Source of the DNA: Streptomyces griseomycini
Lineage (GTDB): Bacteria > Actinomycetota > Actinomycetes > Streptomycetales > Streptomycetaceae
Reading direction: 5' to 3'
Length of the DNA stretch: 64,000 nucleotides
NCBI RefSeq assembly: GCF_014203535.1
Contig: NZ_JACHJI010000012.1
Span: forward strand, 140,925 to 204,924
Shown: in pieces, positions 17,565 through 25,971 of the stretch
How positions within the stretch are numbered: position 1 is the stretch's first letter
Layout: each line of letters begins with the position of its first letter
Made by a program: the position numbers and the translations under genes
Notes under the pieces: generated by a model
Told to the model about the DNA's origin: nothing
The model's input: only the letters and a program-made list of their open reading frames with translations
Databases searched by the model: none

Positions 17565-19190
17565 CTAGGCGGGATACCCGACAGCTTCTGTCGTGATTTC
17601 CTTCAGCTCCCCCTCCTCCATCAGCAGCCACCGCGTGATCCCGATCGACTCCAGGAACGGCAGGTCGTGACTGGCCACGATCAGCGCCCCCTCGTACGAC
17701 TCCAGTGCCGTGGTGAGCTGCCGGACGCTCGCCATGTCGAGGTTGTTGGTCGGCTCGTCCAGCATGAGCAGCTGCGGTGCGGGCTCCGCCAGCATCAGCG
17801 CGGCCAGGGTGGCACGGAAGCGCTCGCCGCCGGACAGGGTCGCCGCCTTCTGGTCGGCCCGGGTGCCCCGGAACAGGAAGCGGGCGAGCCGCGCCCGGAT
17901 CCGGTTGTTGGTGGCGTCCGGGGCGAACCGGGCCACGTTCTCCGCGACCGTCAGCTCACCGTCGAGGACGTCGAGCCGCTGCGGCAGGAACCGCAGCGGG
18001 ACGTGCGCCGTCGTCTCGCCCGACACCGGCTCGAGCTCCCCGGCGATGGTGCGCAGCAGCGTCGTCTTGCCCGCGCCGTTGCGTCCGATCAGCGCGACCC
18101 GCTCCGGTCCCCGCAGATCGAGGCCGCCGTGCACCCGGGCGCCGTACGCGAGCCCGAGGTCCTGGAGGGTGAGCACGGTGCGCCCGGGCGGCACGGCCGT
18201 GTGCGGCAGGTCGACGCGGATCTCGTCGTCGTCCCGCACGGCCTCCACCGCCTCGTCGAGCCGTTCCCTGGCCTCGGCCAGCTTCTCCTCGTGCATGATG
18301 CGGTGCTTGCCCGCGGACTCCTGCGCCGCGCGCTTGCGCGCCCCCATGACGATCTTCGGTTCGCGCTTGCTGTCCCACATCTTCTGCCCGTACCGCTTGC
18401 GCCGGGCCAGTTTGACCTGGGCGTCGGCCAGTTCGCGCTTCTGCTTGCGGAAGTCCGCCTCGGCGACCCGCACCATGCGCTCGGCCGCCTCCTGCTCGAC
18501 GGCCAGCGCCTCCTCGTAGGCCGAGAAGTTGCCGCCGTACCAGGTGACCTCCCCGGAGCGCAGGTCCGCGATCTGGTCGACCAGCTCCAGCAGCTCGCGG
18601 TCGTGGCTGACCACGACCATCACGCCCGGCCAGCCGGCGACGGCCTCGTACAGCCGCCTGCGGGCGTACAGGTCGAGGTTGTTGGTGGGTTCGTCGAGCA
18701 GCAGCACGTCCGGCCGGCGCAGCAGCAGCGCGGCCAGCCGCAGCAGCACCGACTCGCCGCCCGACACCTCGCCGACCGTACGGTCCAGCCCGATGTGCCC
18801 GAGGCCGAGTTCGCCGAGCGTGGCCAGGGCGCGCTCCTCCACGTCCCAGTCGTCGCCGACGGTCTCGAAGTGCTCCTCGGCCACGTCACCCGCCTCGATG
18901 GCGTGCAGCGCGGCCCGCCGTGCGGCGATGCCGAGCGCCTCGTCGACCCGGAGCGCGGTGTCCAGGGTCACGTTCTGCGGCAGGTACCCCACCTCGCCGG
19001 CCACGCGGACGGTGCCGTCGGCCGGTGCGAGTTCACCGGAGATCAGCTTCAACAGGGTTGACTTGCCTGACCCGTTGACGCCGACCAGGCCGGTCCGGCC
19101 GGGGCCGAAGGAGACGTCGAGGCCCTCGAAGACGGGGGTGCCGTCGGGCCAGGTGAAGGCGAGGGAGGTACAGGTGATGGATGTTGACAT
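17565..19190 (-). CDS. ABC-F family ribosome-associated ATPase (possible antibiotic resistance)
   Basis: 541 residues, two ABC cassettes and no membrane segments. Walker A motifs are GVNGSGKST and GRNGAGKTT; signatures VSGGE and LSGGE; DEPTNNLD appears in both Walker B regions. Between them lies a charged linker (about 230-320, Arg/Lys/Glu-rich with RRKRYGQKMWDSKREPK) that would insert into the ribosomal E site. Streptomyces ABC-F proteins include self-protection factors against ribosome-targeting drugs. The long leader and the adjacent UvrA-like gene fit an inducible tolerance role, but a housekeeping translation role is also possible. Confidence 0.9.
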   Translation of the reverse strand: MSTSITCTSLAFTWPDGTPVFEGLDVSFGPGRTGLVGVNGSGKSTLLKLISGELAPADGTVRVAGEVGYLPQNVTLDTALRVDEALGIAARRAALHAIEAGDVAEEHFETVGDDWDVEERALATLGELGLGHIGLDRTVGEVSGGESVLLRLAALLLRRPDVLLLDEPTNNLDLYARRRLYEAVAGWPGVMVVVSHDRELLELVDQIADLRSGEVTWYGGNFSAYEEALAVEQEAAERMVRVAEADFRKQKRELADAQVKLARRKRYGQKMWDSKREPKIVMGARKRAAQESAGKHRIMHEEKLAEARERLDEAVEAVRDDDEIRVDLPHTAVPPGRTVLTLQDLGLAYGARVHGGLDLRGPERVALIGRNGAGKTTLLRTIAGELEPVSGETTAHVPLRFLPQRLDVLDGELTVAENVARFAPDATNNRIRARLARFLFRGTRADQKAATLSGGERFRATLAALMLAEPAPQLLMLDEPTNNLDMASVRQLTTALESYEGALIVASHDLPFLESIGITRWLLMEEGELKEITTEAVGYPA

Positions 19191-19513
19191 GCGGGCCTCC
19201 GCGGTTGCTCGGGGCGGTCAGGGGCAAACGCGTATGGAGACACCGCGCGACGACGACCGGCAGCCGGAGGGAGGTCCTGGACATGTCCCGGGCATGAGAA
19301 AAGCCCTGTTCCGAAGGAACCACGAGGACGGCTCGAACGCCGAGGTCGCACGCGACGCACACACCTCACCGGTGTGACGCGGTGTCTCAGAACCTCAGAC
19401 GAGCAACGTCCTTCTCCATTCGACGGCAACAGGACCGCTGTACACCGTACGGCCGGCCGTACGGACTGTCAACGCGCTTTCCGCGACCACGACCCGAACC
19501 CCGAGGAGGCCCC
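19191..19513. promoter_or_regulatory. divergent intergenic region with possible ABC-F leader hairpin
   Basis: This 323-base gap separates the divergent ABC-F and GPP34 genes and must hold both promoters. On the ABC-F (minus) strand a 5-bp stem, GTTCC-TTC-GGAAC (19308-19320), is followed by AGGGCTTTTCTC (19307 down to 19296), a weak intrinsic-terminator shape 106-130 bases before the ABC-F start. A perfect 10-base palindrome, GGACATGTCC, lies at 19279-19288. ABC-F resistance genes are often controlled by attenuation in such leaders, so this is a candidate, but the stem is short and no convincing leader peptide is seen. Confidence 0.3.
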
Positions 19514-20212
19514 GTGCGCCCCACGAGCCCTGTGCGCCCCGTGCCCGACGGCCCGCTCTCGCTGCCGGCCCGGCTCTACCTGCTGGCCTGGGACACCGCA
19601 CGGCGGGAGGTCGCCGACCCGGCCCACCTGCCCCCTCCGGTGCGGGCCGGCGCCCTCGCCGACCTGGCCCGGCGCGGTCTGCTGATCGACGACGACGGCA
19701 TCGCCACGCCGCTCGACCTGGACTCCCGCACCGGGGACGCGGTCCTCGACGGGCTCCTGGAACTCGTCAGCGAGTCCTGCCCGCACCCCTGGCGCACCTG
19801 GGTGACGCTGCGGTCCCGTCACACCCTCGACGCGGTCCGCGAGCAACTGGTGGCCGAGGGGGTGCTGCGGGCCGAGAGGCGACGGGTCCTCGGCGTGTTC
19901 CCCTCCGTGGAGCACGTCCTGGAGGGCACGGCCCGGGTGCGGCACCTGCAGCGGGAGATGCGGCGGATCCTCGACGGCCCGGTGCCGGCCGGGGACGTGT
20001 CCGAGGCGGACGCGACGGTGGTCGCTCTGGGGGCCGCGGCGGGTCTGAGCACCCTGCTGCCGGGCGGGGACCGGGCCGATTGGGAACGGCGTGTCGAGGA
20101 CCTGACCGAACGCGGCGGGGCCGCGACACCCGCACTGGGCCGGATCGTCCGCGAACTGCGCACCGCGCTGTCCGCCGCCGGCCCGGCGCCCTCGCTCACC
20201 GCCGGCGGGTGA
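19514..20212 (+). CDS. GPP34 (Golgi phosphoprotein 3)-domain protein
   Basis: 232 residues starting at a GTG at 19514 that follows GAGGAGG; the upstream open frame to 19382 is Arg-rich and unsupported. The all-helical GPP34 fold is recognised from LSLPARLYLLAWD, the RAGALADLARRGLL segment with a following DDGIATPL strand, and WVTLRSRHTLDAVREQL. In eukaryotes GPP34/GOLPH3 binds phosphatidylinositol-4-phosphate. Actinobacterial members are numerous and unexplained, but probably act at membrane phosphoinositides or other anionic lipids. It is transcribed away from the ABC-F gene. Confidence 0.85.
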   Translation: MRPTSPVRPVPDGPLSLPARLYLLAWDTARREVADPAHLPPPVRAGALADLARRGLLIDDDGIATPLDLDSRTGDAVLDGLLELVSESCPHPWRTWVTLRSRHTLDAVREQLVAEGVLRAERRRVLGVFPSVEHVLEGTARVRHLQREMRRILDGPVPAGDVSEADATVVALGAAAGLSTLLPGGDRADWERRVEDLTERGGAATPALGRIVRELRTALSAAGPAPSLTAGG

Positions 20213-20249
20213 AGCCCCGGCGCACGGCCCGCCCACAGGCGCCGGGGAC

Positions 20250-20653
20250 CGGCCCCGCCGGGCCGCCGACGCGGCGGGCGCACCCCGGTTCGTCCACGTC
20301 CGCACCGACGCCTTCCTGCGCGGCGCCGGGGGAGTGGAGCGGACCCTGGAGCGCGCCGCCCGCCGCGCCGCGGGCGCCGACGGGCCTTCGTCCCCGGGGC
20401 CGTCGACCCGGGGACCGTCAAGGAGCTCGCCGCCGGGATCGACGGACCGCTGAACGTGACGGCCGGTCCCGGCGCACCGCCGGTCGCCGACCCGGCCGTC
20501 CCGGGGGCGCCGGGTGAGCGTCGGTTCCGGCGCCGCCGGGCCGCGCACGCCCCGGTCCGCCGCGCGGGAACCGCTCGACGCGGGGACGTACGGCACGCCG
20601 ACCGGAGACTGGGCCACGGCACGCTCGACGCGCCGACGAACAGCGGGAGTTGA
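20250..20653 (+). pseudogene. remnant of isocitrate lyase / PEP mutase family protein
   Basis: The plus strand carries the C-terminal half of this family in pieces. One frame gives ADAAGAPRFVHVRTDAFLRG and ERAARRAAGADG (from about 20262). After a shift near 20381-20391 comes VPGAVDPGTVKELAAGIDGP and LNVTAGPGAPPVAD. After a shift near 20501-20514 comes RRVSVGSGA and later EPLDAGTYG. After a third shift near 20600-20610 comes GHGTLDAPTNSGS, stopping at TGA 20651-20653. RTDAFLRG, the metal/substrate-site VPGAVDP segment and LNVTAGPG are diagnostic of PEP mutase-like lyases. The N-terminal half with the catalytic region is gone. Three or more shifts and the truncation make this a true relic. Confidence 0.78.
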
Positions 20654-20680
20654 CCGGCCGGGGCGACCGCCCCCGCCCCG

Positions 20681-21094
20681 TCAGGCGTCGCGCATCAGCT
20701 CCGCGAGGTCACGGTCCAGGTCGAGCTGGAGGTGCTCCAGCCCGGTCGGCACCAGCTCGCTCGTGGCCTGGAGGAACCGGCGCACCTCGCCCGAGCGGAC
20801 GTGCACGACGGCGGTGCCCTCCGGGGCGTGGAACTCCAGCACGGTGCGGTCGTAGCCGTACGGCCGCACCCGCACGTCGCCGTAGCCCTCGGGCCCCAGC
20901 AACCCCGCGGTGAGCAGCTCGCGGGAGAAGGTCCAGCAGACCTCCACGCCCTCCAGGGTGGCGGGTGCGGGAAAGGTCATGCGGACGGCGAACGGGTCGC
21001 TCCGGTCGTAGTGCAGGGTGGCGGGAATGCTCGGCATCCGCGGCGCGGCGGCGACGAGACGGGCCTCGACGGGCTGCTCGATGACGGTGGACAA
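20681..21094 (-). CDS. ssgD: SsgA-like developmental protein
   Basis: 137 residues. The start is a TTG at 21094 (STVIEQPVEARLVAA), preceded by GAGGGAG at 7 bases; no ATG or GTG fits better. It matches the SALP family throughout: PATLHYDRSDPFAVRMTF, CWTFSRELLTAG, GYGDVRVRP and RSGEVRRFLQATSELVP. SALPs are found in sporulating actinomycetes and control septum placement and peptidoglycan processing. Sequence and position suggest SsgD (SCO6722 as I recall), linked to lateral cell-wall integrity. The paralogue call is less certain than the family. Confidence 0.9.
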   Translation of the reverse strand: MSTVIEQPVEARLVAAAPRMPSIPATLHYDRSDPFAVRMTFPAPATLEGVEVCWTFSRELLTAGLLGPEGYGDVRVRPYGYDRTVLEFHAPEGTAVVHVRSGEVRRFLQATSELVPTGLEHLQLDLDRDLAELMRDA

Positions 21095-21340
21095 CGCCTT
21101 GCTCCCTCGTGACGACTGGACGGGCTTCCGGGCGGATCGGGTCGGCTACGGGAAGAGACGACGGAATCAGCCAATCCGTGCACACGGAGACCGAGTGACC
21201 TCTGTCACCGCCTTCATGCACCCGAGTGACGCGGCTCTCCACGCGCGTCCCGCAAGGCACTTGCGCCGCTCGCCGCACCTCCCGTCCACCGGGTGCGGCC
21301 GTCTGGACGGCACCGGGACGGTGGACTAGCTTCGCCCGCC

Positions 21341-22492
21341 ATGAGGCGCTTGGGGAGCACGCGAACGACGGGACCGACGAACCGGACGAGACCGAGCGGA
21401 CCGACGGGACCGGCGCACCGCCGGGCGACCGCCGCGGCCGTGTGCGCGGCGGCACTGGCCGTCCTGACGGCCGCACCGGCACAGGCGGGCGCCGGGGGAA
21501 CCGCGCCGGGGCACCGGACACCGCACTGGGCGCTGAAGGACAGCGGCGCCCCGGACGTGCGGTTCCGCGGTCTGTCCGCGGTCGGCCGCGACACCGCCTG
21601 GCTCGCGGGGACGCGAGGCACCGTCCTGCGCACCACCGACGGCGGGAAGAGCTGGCGGAACGTCTCGCCGCCGGGCGCGGGGGAGTTGCAGTTCAGGGAC
21701 GTCGAGGCGTTCGACGCGCGGCGGGCCGTGGTGCTGGCCGTCGGCGAGGGCGAGGCGTCCCGGGTGTACCGCACCGACGACGGCGGAGCGACCTGGACGG
21801 AGTCCTTCCGCAACACCGACGCCCGCGCGTTCTACGACTGCCTCACCTTCTTCGACCGCCGCCACGGCCTCGCGATGAGCGACCCGGTGGACGGGAAGTT
21901 CCGCATCCTGTCGACCCGGGACGGAGGCCGTTCCTGGACGGTGCTGCCCGACACCGGGATGCCGCCCGCGCTGGAGGGCGAGGCCGGCTTCGCGGCGAGC
22001 GGCCAGTGCCTGGTCTCCTCGGGGCCGAAGGACGTCTGGCTGGCCACCGGCGGAGCGGCACGCGCGCGCGTGCTGCACTCCGCCGACCGGGGCCGCACCT
22101 GGACGGTCACCGACACCTCGGTCCCCGGGGGCGATCCGGCGCGCGGGGTCTTCGCCCTCGCCTTCCGCGACCGCGCCCACGGCCTCGCCGTCGGCGGCGA
22201 CTTCCGCCCCGACCAGGCATCGCCGGACGCCGCCGCGCGCACCTCCGACGGCGGACGCGGCTGGCGCCCGGCCGCCGCCTCCCCGCCCGCCTACCGCTCC
22301 GGCGTCGCCTGGCTCCCGCACAGCCGCACCGCCGCCCTCGCGGTCGGCCCCACCGGCACCGACCTGACGACCGACGCCGGCCGCACCTGGCGGACGGTCG
22401 ACACCGGCTCGTACGACACCGTGGACTGCGCACCCGACCGCGGCTGCTGGGCGGCGGGGGAGAAGGGGAGGGTCGCCCGCCTGGAGCACTGA
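21341..22492 (+). CDS. secreted BNR/YCF48-type beta-propeller protein
   Basis: 383 residues with an N-terminal Arg-rich region, a hydrophobic core and an AQAGA cleavage site at about residue 48. The mature part has repeated Asp-box/BNR motifs (TDGGKSW, TDDGGATWTE, RDGGRSWT, ADRGRTWT, SDGGRGW, DAGRTWR), as in sialidase and photosystem II stability factor HCF136/YCF48-like propellers. No sialidase catalytic triad is recognised. It probably binds or scaffolds something at the cell surface. A TAGCTT -10-like element lies 8 bases before the ATG, so the transcript may be nearly leaderless. Confidence 0.82.
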   Translation: MRRLGSTRTTGPTNRTRPSGPTGPAHRRATAAAVCAAALAVLTAAPAQAGAGGTAPGHRTPHWALKDSGAPDVRFRGLSAVGRDTAWLAGTRGTVLRTTDGGKSWRNVSPPGAGELQFRDVEAFDARRAVVLAVGEGEASRVYRTDDGGATWTESFRNTDARAFYDCLTFFDRRHGLAMSDPVDGKFRILSTRDGGRSWTVLPDTGMPPALEGEAGFAASGQCLVSSGPKDVWLATGGAARARVLHSADRGRTWTVTDTSVPGGDPARGVFALAFRDRAHGLAVGGDFRPDQASPDAAARTSDGGRGWRPAAASPPAYRSGVAWLPHSRTAALAVGPTGTDLTTDAGRTWRTVDTGSYDTVDCAPDRGCWAAGEKGRVARLEH

Positions 22493-22563
22493 CGCACATG
22501 GTGGGCCGTGTCCGCCGCCGGCGTGGGTACCCGTTCGCCGAACGCGAGAGGAAGTGAGCGGAC

Positions 22564-22890
22564 ATGCCACGCGGTTCCGGCTCCAAGCGGGAGCGTCAGT
22601 ACGAGCACATCAAGGAGAGCGCGCAGGACCGGGGCGAGAGCACGGGGCGCGCCAAGGAGATCGCCGCGCGGACGGTGAACAAGGAGCGCGCCCGGTCCGG
22701 CGAGTCCAGGACGGCGAGCCGCACCTCGACACAGGACATGTCGTCCGGCAAGCGGGGCGGCCAGAGGTCCGGCAAGGGCTCCCAGGGACCCACGCGCGAC
22801 CAGTTGTACGAGGAGGCCAAGAAGCGCGGCGTCGAGGGCCGTTCGAACATGAACAAGAGCGAACTCCGGCGCGCTCTGGGCAAGGACTGA
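22564..22890 (+). CDS. conserved small basic protein with Rho-N/SAP-like C-terminus
   Basis: 108 residues, highly charged (MPRGSGSKRERQYEHIKESA). The central part is Ser/Lys/Arg-rich and probably disordered. The C-terminus, TRDQLYEEAKKRGVEGRSNM followed by NKSELRRAL, looks like a short Rho-N/SAP-like helical nucleic-acid-binding element. Streptomyces relatives are annotated as plasmid stabilisation proteins without experimental support. The ATG at 22564 is preceded by GAGAGGAAGTGAGCG. Confidence 0.75.
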   Translation: MPRGSGSKRERQYEHIKESAQDRGESTGRAKEIAARTVNKERARSGESRTASRTSTQDMSSGKRGGQRSGKGSQGPTRDQLYEEAKKRGVEGRSNMNKSELRRALGKD

Positions 22891-22908
22891 CCGCCGGACG
22901 GGCGCGGG

Positions 22909-23205
22909 TCAGCCCGGCGTCTGCCGGTGGCGGGCCAGCTCCGGAGCCGTCTTCGTCGCGACGAACTCCGTGATGCGGTACGCGCACACGCCGGCGACGA
23001 CGAAGGGGTCGCCCGCGGCGATCTCCTCGATGCGCGCCCGGTCCTCCGCGACGGCGAGGATCACCCCGCCGTCGCGGGGGTTCTTGCGCCCCGAGGCCAG
23101 GAAGACGCCCCGGTCGTACTGCTCGTCCAGCCACGCCACATGTGCGTCCAGGACGGCATCGACGGCGTCGAGCGGGGCGGTGTAGGTCAGTTCCAGTACG
23201 AACAC
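22909..23205 (-). CDS. YciI-family protein
   Basis: 98 residues from a GTG at 23205 (VFVLELTYTAPLDAVDAV). It has the ferredoxin-like YciI fold with the conserved His in AHVAWLDEQ, SGRKNPRDGG in the middle and DPFVVAGVCAYRITEF near the end. The family is small, often dimeric, and the His-Asp pair suggests an enzyme, but the reaction is unknown; a related domain fused to others is implicated in chlorocatechol and ECF-sigma contexts. The longer open frame to 23379 would overlap the divergent endonuclease V gene and is rejected. Confidence 0.85.
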   Translation of the reverse strand: MFVLELTYTAPLDAVDAVLDAHVAWLDEQYDRGVFLASGRKNPRDGGVILAVAEDRARIEEIAAGDPFVVAGVCAYRITEFVATKTAPELARHRQTPG

Positions 23206-23263
23206 GACCGCGAGCCTGCCTGCGGTCCCGCACGCGCGGGTGACCCCGTAGGCTCGTCGCACC

Positions 23264-24016
23264 ATGACGACCCTACCGATTCCCGGCGACTGGCCCACGA
23301 CCGAGGAGCAGGCCCGCGCCGTCCAGGACGAGCTGCGGGCCCGGGTGGTCCTCGACGAGCCGGGCCCGCCGCCCGGCACGGGGCACGTGACGGGCGTGGA
23401 CGTCGCCTACGACGACGAGCGGGACGTGGTGGCCGCCGCGGCCGTCGTCCTGGACGCGGCGAGCCTCGACGTCGTCGCCGAGGCCACGGCCGTCGGGCGG
23501 ATCTCCTTCCCGTACGTGCCCGGGCTGCTCGCCTTCCGCGAACTCCCCACCGTCCTCGCCGTCCTCGAGGCCCTGCCCTGCCCGCCCGGCCTGGTCGTCT
23601 GCGACGGCTACGGCCTCGCGCACCCCCGCCGCTTCGGCCTCGCCAGCCACCTCGGCGTCCTCACCGGCCTGCCGACGATCGGTGTCGCCAAGAACCCCTT
23701 CACCTTCACCCACGACGACCCGGACACCCCGCGCGGCAGCACGGCACCGCTGCTCGCCGGCCGCGAGGAGGTCGGCCGCGCCCTGCGCACGAGGGACGCC
23801 GTCAAGCCGGTCTTCGTCTCGGTCGGCCACCGCGTGAGCCTCGCCAACGCCTGCGCCCACACCCTCGCGCTGACCCCCGTCTACCGCCTCCCGGAGACCA
23901 CCCGCAGGGCGGACGCCCTGTGCCGCAGGGCGCTCCGCGAGGCGGCCGAAGACCAGGGCCCGTCCTCCGAGGGGCACCGCCCGGAGGGACGGGCCGCACC
24001 GGAGCGCCGCGGGTGA
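23264..24016 (+). CDS. nfi: endonuclease V (deoxyinosine 3'-endonuclease)
   Basis: 250 residues with all family motifs: GVDVAYD (first catalytic Asp), VPGLLAFRELP (Glu), VCDGYGLAHPRRFGLASHLG (Asp) and IGVAKNPF (Lys). The enzyme nicks DNA, and in some lineages RNA, one base 3' of inosine arising from adenine deamination. The C-terminal 30 residues (EDQGPSSEGHRPEGRA...) are a disordered extension beyond the usual 220-230. A TAGGCT -10-like hexamer ends about 10 bases before the ATG, so the leader is very short. Confidence 0.95.
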   Translation: MTTLPIPGDWPTTEEQARAVQDELRARVVLDEPGPPPGTGHVTGVDVAYDDERDVVAAAAVVLDAASLDVVAEATAVGRISFPYVPGLLAFRELPTVLAVLEALPCPPGLVVCDGYGLAHPRRFGLASHLGVLTGLPTIGVAKNPFTFTHDDPDTPRGSTAPLLAGREEVGRALRTRDAVKPVFVSVGHRVSLANACAHTLALTPVYRLPETTRRADALCRRALREAAEDQGPSSEGHRPEGRAAPERRG

Positions 24017-24103
24017 CGGCCGCCCGGCGGGACCCGGCGGCGGGCGTTTCGCCGGTGGCGATACCCGGCTCCCGGTGTGCGGCCGCGGACCTACCGTGTC
24101 CGC

Positions 24104-24913
24104 ATGGACTCACCGATCAGGGGCACGGCCGCCGGCGTGCCGTTCACCGCTCTCCCACCGGCCGGCGACGGTGCCGCGCCGTTGATCGTCACCTGGCACA
24201 TGCTGGACGCGCCACGGTCGGACGCCGCGTTCGCCGCCGCGTTGCCCCTGCACGGCGTGCCCGCGTGGCGGGTGCACCTCGGCATGCCGATGTGCGGGGC
24301 GCGCATGGTCGACGGCGGCATGGACGCCGTCATGGAGCTGGCGCGCCAGGACGCCCTGATGTCCTACCTGTATCCGTTCGTCCGGCAGGCGGCCGAGGAG
24401 TTTCCGGCCGCGCTGGCGTCGGTCCGTGCGCAGTTGCCGGTCGACGACGGCCCGATCGGTGTGCTCGGCGGCTCGCTGGGCGGGGCCGTCGCGCTGCGGG
24501 TCCTGGCCGAGAGCGAGATCCCGGTCTTCGCCGGCGCCGTCGTGAACGCCGCCGTCCGGATGCGGTCCGCCGTCGACCTGTTCCCGGGCGCCTACCCGTA
24601 CGACGCGGAATCCGAGAAGGCCGTCGACAGCATGGACTTCGTCGCGAGGGCGGGCGACATCGCCGACCGCGCGCCGCTGCTGGTCGTCAGCGGCGAGTCG
24701 GACTACCCGGGGCTGCGTGCCGACGCGCTGGCTCTCGTCGACGCGCTGGGGGAGCGGTCCGAGCTGCTGTCGATCCCCGGGCTGGCGCATCCGCTCGCCG
24801 AAGAGCCCGGCATCGAGCCCGCGCCGCAGCTGCCCCTGGCCCGCGAAGTGGACGCCGGACTCACCCGGTGGTTCCGACGCCACCTCGCGGACACGGGCCG
24901 GCCGCTGCCGTAG
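24104..24913 (+). CDS. alpha/beta hydrolase
   Basis: 269 residues from the ATG at 24104 (MDSPIRGTAAGVPF); the 9-residue upstream extension starting at 24077 is not needed because TACCGT, a -10-like hexamer, lies just upstream of the ATG. The nucleophile elbow is GGSLGG (Ser about 126), the acid probably Asp in SGESDYPG and the base His in GLAHPL. There is no signal peptide. It resembles prolyl-oligopeptidase/dienelactone-hydrolase-like serine hydrolases; the substrate cannot be inferred. Confidence 0.85.
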   Translation: MDSPIRGTAAGVPFTALPPAGDGAAPLIVTWHMLDAPRSDAAFAAALPLHGVPAWRVHLGMPMCGARMVDGGMDAVMELARQDALMSYLYPFVRQAAEEFPAALASVRAQLPVDDGPIGVLGGSLGGAVALRVLAESEIPVFAGAVVNAAVRMRSAVDLFPGAYPYDAESEKAVDSMDFVARAGDIADRAPLLVVSGESDYPGLRADALALVDALGERSELLSIPGLAHPLAEEPGIEPAPQLPLAREVDAGLTRWFRRHLADTGRPLP

Positions 24914-24962
24914 CGGCCGGGACGGCCTTCGGCCGACGGGTCTGCGAGCGGCGCGACGGAAC

Positions 24963-25172
24963 CTAGGGCAGCTTCTCCCCCTCGGTCTCCGTCTCGATCG
25001 CCCACCGTCCCGCCTCGCGGTACTCCGAGTCGTAGACCACCGACCCGTCGCCGGGTTCGAGCGGGTAGTGGCGCAGGTTCCCGGCCCAGTACCGCAGGAT
25101 CCGCCCCAGCTCCCCGGCGGGGTCCTTCGTCAACGCTTCGCCGTCCATGGTGACTTCGAGGAGAAATCGCAT
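24963..25172 (-). CDS. small conserved hypothetical protein
   Basis: 69 residues from an ATG at 25172 preceded by GAAGG (MRFLLEVTMDGEALTKDPAG). It contains LGRILRYWAGNLRHYPL and ends EAGRWAIETETEGEKLP. It is acidic overall. I have seen this type of short Streptomyces protein annotated only as hypothetical. Codon third-position GC is normal and the start-site spacing is good, so it is probably real. Confidence 0.7.
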   Translation of the reverse strand: MRFLLEVTMDGEALTKDPAGELGRILRYWAGNLRHYPLEPGDGSVVYDSEYREAGRWAIETETEGEKLP

Positions 25173-25436
25173 GCCTTCAAGGATTTCATTGAACTCCTTG
25201 TTGGCACTTCGAGGACCGGCCTCGCCGTCCGACGCCGTGCTCTCCGGCCGAACCGGCCCGCAGGTCTCAAACCGGGAGGATGCCGAGCGGGCCGCGGGGC
25301 CCGGTCCTCCGGTTTCGGCGGTGCCGGCCGCGAAGGACCGCCCCGCCGTCACCGCGCACGGGTGCGGGGCACTCGGGTGCGAACTGAGTACGTGCACGGA
25401 TGCCCGGCCACCGCCCCCGTCGGCAGGCTGGGACGC

Positions 25437-25586
25437 ATGACGACGCACCGCGCGCCCAAACCCGCCGCCCCTTCCGCCCACCCCGTCGAGCGGGCCGTGA
25501 CGATCGGGCTGGTCCTCGCCGTACTGGCCGGACTCGGCTGGATCGCCGGGATGATCTACACCCTCCTCGAGTGGCCGCTCCGGTAG
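25437..25586 (+). CDS. small single-pass membrane protein
   Basis: 49 residues: a Pro/Ala-rich N-terminus (MTTHRAPKPAAPSAHP), then a hydrophobic helix of about 25 residues (TIGLVLAVLAGLGWIAGMIY) and a short cytoplasmic or extracellular tail LLEWPLR. The ATG at 25437 lies just after CAGGCT, a possible -10 for a leaderless message, as no ribosome site is evident. Function unknown. Confidence 0.6.
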   Translation: MTTHRAPKPAAPSAHPVERAVTIGLVLAVLAGLGWIAGMIYTLLEWPLR

Positions 25587-25722
25587 CGCTTCGCCGGGTG
25601 TTCCGGTCCTGCCTGTCCACCGGCGTGGAGCCGGGGTACCCGTCCACGGCACCTTCCCGGTGCGCCGGGGCGCGGGCCGGCACCGCCGTGCCCGTCCGGC
25701 TCGACCGAACTCCGGAGGCATC

Positions 25723-25971
25723 GTGTCCCAGCCCCGTCAGCAGCACTCCCTGCCCGGTGGGGCAGCGGTGATCACGGGTGGGGGCGGCGGCAGCGGGCGC
25801 GCGACGGCGATCGCGTGCGCCGATGCGGCCGGTCCCCGGCCCGGGCGACGGCCTCGAAGCGCATCCGGACGGGCCGAGCCGGCGGCGGTCCACCCGCTGC
25901 TCGCCCCGGACGGGGCCCGCTGTGTTTCCGGGCCCCGCGCCACGGTCACCGGCGGACGGCCGGTCCCATGA
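25723..25971 (+). pseudogene. internally deleted short-chain dehydrogenase remnant
   Basis: A GTG at 25723 with GGAGG 4 bases upstream opens an 82-residue frame. Residues 11-37 match the SDR N-terminus (PGGAAVITGGGGGSGRATAI: strand beta-1 plus GGGxGxG). The last 28 residues match the SDR C-terminus (HPLLAPDGARCVSGPRATVT then GG). About 170 residues in between, including the YxxxK active site, are missing. The frame is still open and its TGA overlaps the manA ATG (ATGA), so the relic may still serve as a translational leader for manA. Confidence 0.65.

Noticed and set aside
19293..19376. Short plus-strand frame starting MRKALFRRNH
   Set aside because: Considered as a leader peptide, but it points away from the ABC-F gene, ends before the GPP34 start and has no ribosome site.
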